Assembly: GCA_947247005.1 (NCBI GenBank) | Contig: OX365948.1 | Location: 36,088,601 to 36,152,600, forward strand | Length of the DNA: 64,000 bases | From: Spisula solida | Taxonomy: Eukaryota > Mollusca > Bivalvia > Venerida > Mactridae | Direction of reading: 5' to 3' | In this document: piece after piece, positions 60,857 to 64,000 of the stretch | Position numbering within the stretch: position 1 is the first letter of the stretch | Layout: each line of letters starts with the position of its first letter | The notes under the pieces: generated by a model | What the model saw: the letters and a program-made list of their open reading frames with translations, nothing else | Databases searched by the model: none | Told to the model about the DNA's origin: nothing | Translations under genes and position numbers: made by a program

Positions 60857-62186
60857 CTAGTAGGTAATACCAAGGTCGGTGCTCTGGAGACTTGACAACA
60901 GGCCGCCAACCTCAATAGACAGGGTCCTAATAAGGCTAATTTCAATTCTCGATAGCGACATTTCAGGATAAAACCCGTTTCTCCGGAATCGAAATTTCAC
61001 TGTCAGGGGGGTAGCCATTCGGAGCATCTCATACATTTCTGTAGAATCATCACTGCCGCTTCCGTAGCTCGCTACCGATGACAAGAATTTGAAGAAAATA
61101 TACATATTTTTCAAGTTAAACTTATTATTTAGGCAAAAATATTGTCAGCGAGATCGTCAAATAGTACATACGTGTTATCAATGTGTTCAAGTAAGATTTT
61201 AAAAAAAATTTATTTGGCTAAAATAATCGCAATTTATGTATCTGGTTGCTCTATACGCTATCATACATGCCAGATCTCCTGCATCATGCGTGAGACTCCT
61301 GCATTTGAGACTCTACTCCTGCAAAATCAGAGGCCAATTTATCAAATCTCACGCATTTCATGGACAAACTGGAATTTGACATTTTTTGTTTACATTTAAT
61401 ATGAAAATGATGACAAATATTAGTTTAAATTGCTACATGAAGCATGCATGGTATTGTCATCAAATTAAGACAAGTGAAAACATCATATAAACTTCAATAC
61501 TTTAAGTTTAAAGTTTTAGCAAGGAAAATCTCCTGCATTTCAATGAAATCTCCTGCATTTCCATCACCAATCTCACGCAAAGGGGTCTGCGAACCATGGC
61601 ATGTATGCGCTATATGCTTTTATCACCCTGACGTATATTCTGAATATCTGGCACATTGCCGCTCAATTAATTCCGTAATCCCGGAAAACTGGTTTTAACC
61701 AGTAATGTCGATATGGTGAATATAGACATTAAACAAACCCTTTTTCCGGAATTTAACGGTATTGGGATCACGGCCAATAGGCTGTATAGCGAGTGTGTAT
61801 AATAACTATAATAATAATTATTATTCTTTGGTAGACGTGAAAAACGTACAAAACAATTGATTGCACATAATTATGTATCATTTAATGATATTATCGCGAT
61901 CTTTGATGTAATTATAAATGCATACCCTATACAGAAGTCTCTTAAAAAAGTTAAATTCAACAAAGTCTGGTTTATTGAAGTTACTAAATTGAAATGAAAC
62001 ATTAATTCATAATTAAATTAAACAATTTTCGTCCTATTTCGAAAATTAACTTCACATTTGTTGACAATAAACATTCAATTGTCAATTAGATGACGTAATA
62101 GGACAAACTGTCTGCAATGGCTGAACCTACTTACCTAAATCACTAAAGTTCACTTTGAAAGTGTGGAAAAACTTCAGCATGTCCAT
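60857..62186 (-). CDS. Candidate two-exon gene, 88-residue protein of unknown function
   Basis: Exon 1 is 62135-62186: ATG at 62186, MDMLKFFHTFKVNFSDL, with a perfect donor G|gtaagt. Exon 2 is 60857-61071, after a pyrimidine-containing acceptor ending ggtag. The joined frame has no break and reads on with SYGSGSDDSTEMYEML, then a basic, hydrophobic stretch (KFRFRRNGFYPE), and stops at 60857. The intron carries one member of the catgcatgctt repeat family, and an AATAAA follows the stop. There is no signal peptide or membrane segment. I do not recognise the protein. The joining of these two exons is a guess from phase and splice sites: either could belong to a different transcript, including a 5' exon of RNF144. 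Confidence 0.3.
61260..61600 (-). repeat. Dispersed repeat (catgcatgctt family), copy 4
   Basis: Minus-strand copy of 24080-24412: 'tctcctgcatcatgcgtgag' at the left, 'gcatgcatggtattgtcat' in the middle and 'gaaatctcctgcatttcc' at the right. It lies in the intron of the candidate gene. Confidence 0.8.
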
Positions 62187-63230
62187 TTGGGTGATAAGAG
62201 GGCAGTATGCGAAAGCTGTCTAAATAAACTTGTCAATTGAGTGAGAAGACATTGTTGTTTGCATGGTGTTCTTTAACTTGTTTCTGCAGAGCTTTTTTTC
62301 ACTCTATATCGGCTGCTTCACAAATTCGTGTTGGCCCCATTCACAATTGTCTAACGGCGTGTATCACAACAGAAACGGTGTCTGTTTATTACAAAATCGG
62401 CCTCTTCACAAAGTAACCAACATACCAAACATATTACAGACAATCATTTTCGTACATCTAATTCGTCAAACAAAGGTGACATCGCTTTATTATTGTATAA
62501 AACATCAACTGAACGTGAAAAAATACACTAAAATTATTTTCGGCCATTAGCGAACGAATGTAAACGGACTTTATCGTGACAGGTATATCCAAAACAATGC
62601 GGCGATACGGTATGTTTCGTACTCGATACAATTCGTACTCGGTACTTCGCACCTTTCGTAAATATTTATCGTGAATATTTTTTTTTAAATGTTGAGATCG
62701 GCGAGTAAAATAAGTGATGATTGGTTCTGATTGGTTTCCTTAATAAAATTAACCACACTAAGTATATCTAGAGGCATGTTTGGAGATCTACCATTCAATG
62801 CCAGATTTTTTGAGTAATAGGAATTAAAGGTCCGTATGCTATTTCCTACTAATGGAATTGATATATGAAATATGTGTGTCTGGGACAAGAGGGTAATAAT
62901 ATGAAGTTACACACATTAAACATAGTTATTTCTGTGTGCTTTTATGTGACAATTTGGTGATTTATTGTGCTCATAGTTTTTCACAATTGGAAAAGTTACC
63001 GCGCTTTCTTTTTCACAATTATAGGATTTTTCGCGCTTACTTTTCACAAAACAGAAGGGCTTGGGCCTCTTCACAATTCAGGGGAAAAAAGCCCTGTTCT
63101 GTCACTATTATAATTTGTTATATTAAAGTAAAAAGTCTCTATGACAGTCTTTGTCTTCATGAAATTCGTAACTGCTAAATTGTGGTTTGATCTGTAAATT
63201 GCCCACCCCGATAGTGTGAATAAAATGGAC
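62187..63230. other. Gene-free stretch
   Basis: Only short frames without splice context. 'cttcacaa' and 'ttttcacaa' motifs recur at 62300-62420 and 62980-63080. I see nothing else that I can support. Confidence 0.4.
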
Positions 63231-63235
63231 TAAGG

Positions 63236-63340
63236 TGGTCCAGTGGTGAGAGCTGCTGATCTGAAGGTTGTGGGTTCGATCCCTTCTCCAGCCAGATAAA
63301 AAACAAAAATGCTGATCAGTGTTTCCCACCTAACGTAACT
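63236..63340 (+). repeat. tRNA-derived SINE
   Basis: A-box-like TGGTCCAGTGG (63236-63246), perfect B box GGTTCGATCC (63273-63282) and a short A-rich linker. The body motif 'gatcagtgtttcccaccta' is shared with 32946-33070. It is on the plus strand and probably continues to about 63440. Confidence 0.65.
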
Positions 63341-63664
63341 CTAAAATTACGAACAGTCTTTCCGACGAGACTTTAATTACCGAGGTCCAGTATATGATGC
63401 TTTACATCAGCAGCGATTTTTTTCGCTTGTTTGGGAAAGGTACCTGTACCGGACACATTGGGAAAAACTTTTACTCAAATTGGGAATTCTTTATTAAGTT
63501 TTTAATTCGACATCTATCTTATTTATGACATTAACATAAAAGAGCTTGTGCAAGATATGTCATGCATTTCCTCATGTAAAATGCACAAATTTCAATTTAT
63601 GACATGACTTGCGCTGCCAAGATGCACCAGATTGGGAATTAATTTCCTCTGAAATTGGGAAAAT

Positions 63665-64000
63665 GGATATTTTTATGCTCCCCGAAGGGTGAGCATATGG
63701 AGATGCTTTGTCCTTCCGTCCGTCTGTCCATCCGTCACACTTTTGTCCGGGCAATAACTTGAACAGTATTAGATATCAATATGAAACTTCATAGGTGAAT
63801 AGACCTCATTGATTGGAAGTGCAGTGCACAAGAATCATAACTCTTGATTGCATATTTTTTTAGTTATTCCCCTTTGTAATTTTCTTAATTCTTGTCCCGG
63901 CCATAACTTGAACAGTATTTGAGATATCAATTTGAAACTTCATAGGTGAATAGACCTCATTGAGGGGAAGTACAGTGCAGAAGAACCATAACTCTGGATT
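63665..64000 (+). repeat. Dispersed ~149-bp tandem-core element, runs off window
   Basis: The head 'ctccccgaagggtgagcata' is followed by a 'ccgtccgtctgtccatccgt' block (CCGT = ACGG on the other strand). Then come two units of 149 bp starting 'ataacttgaacagtatt' at 63754 and 63903. It has the same architecture as the pearl-like elements in reverse, but a different core sequence. Confidence 0.7.

Overview
This is nuclear DNA from a metazoan, most likely a bivalve mollusc. It is AT-rich. Three genes can be read as spliced exons with GT-AG introns, and their products align along most of their length with animal proteins I know. The intervening DNA is filled with short non-autonomous transposons. 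It also holds several copies of a 'tandem core plus ACGG microsatellite' element of the pearl/Helentron type described from bivalves. The species cannot be named from the sequence.

Layout. 802-11598 (minus): eight exons of STPG1, a sperm-tail PG-rich repeat protein; only the last exon lies beyond the left edge. 11599-12252: a 654-bp shared upstream region with CCAAT boxes and an E2F-type site. 12253-16785 (plus): a complete eight-exon RRM2, the small subunit of ribonucleotide reductase, with all iron ligands, the radical tyrosine, a KEN box and the C-terminal R1-binding tail. 16.8-32.1 kb: no gene seen; a cluster of related MITEs at 18.6-21.3 kb, a TTAA-flanked element at 27.5-28.0 kb and a 1.76-kb element with a 5-bp target duplication at 28.2-30.0 kb. 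32123-44800 (minus): a complete eight-exon RNF144A-type RBR ubiquitin ligase with a C-terminal membrane segment; its introns carry minisatellites, a polypurine repeat and a four-layer nest of insertions. 44.8-60.8 kb: gene-free and dominated by mobile elements, above all a 4.8-kb inverted-repeat insertion at 45.6-50.45 kb with very strong C-over-G strand bias. It also holds mariner-like, pogo-like and Harbinger-like non-autonomous elements, two more pearl-like elements and a LINE fragment inside a TIR element. 60857-62186 (minus): a weakly supported two-exon candidate gene for an 88-residue protein.

The genes do not form a pathway. RRM2 makes deoxyribonucleotides in S phase, STPG1 belongs to a ciliary/sperm-tail family and RNF144 is a membrane-tethered E3 ligase. 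The one shared arrangement is the head-to-head STPG1/RRM2 pair. All exon boundaries were derived by hand from reading frame, splice consensus and remembered family sequence; no alignment or database search was run.
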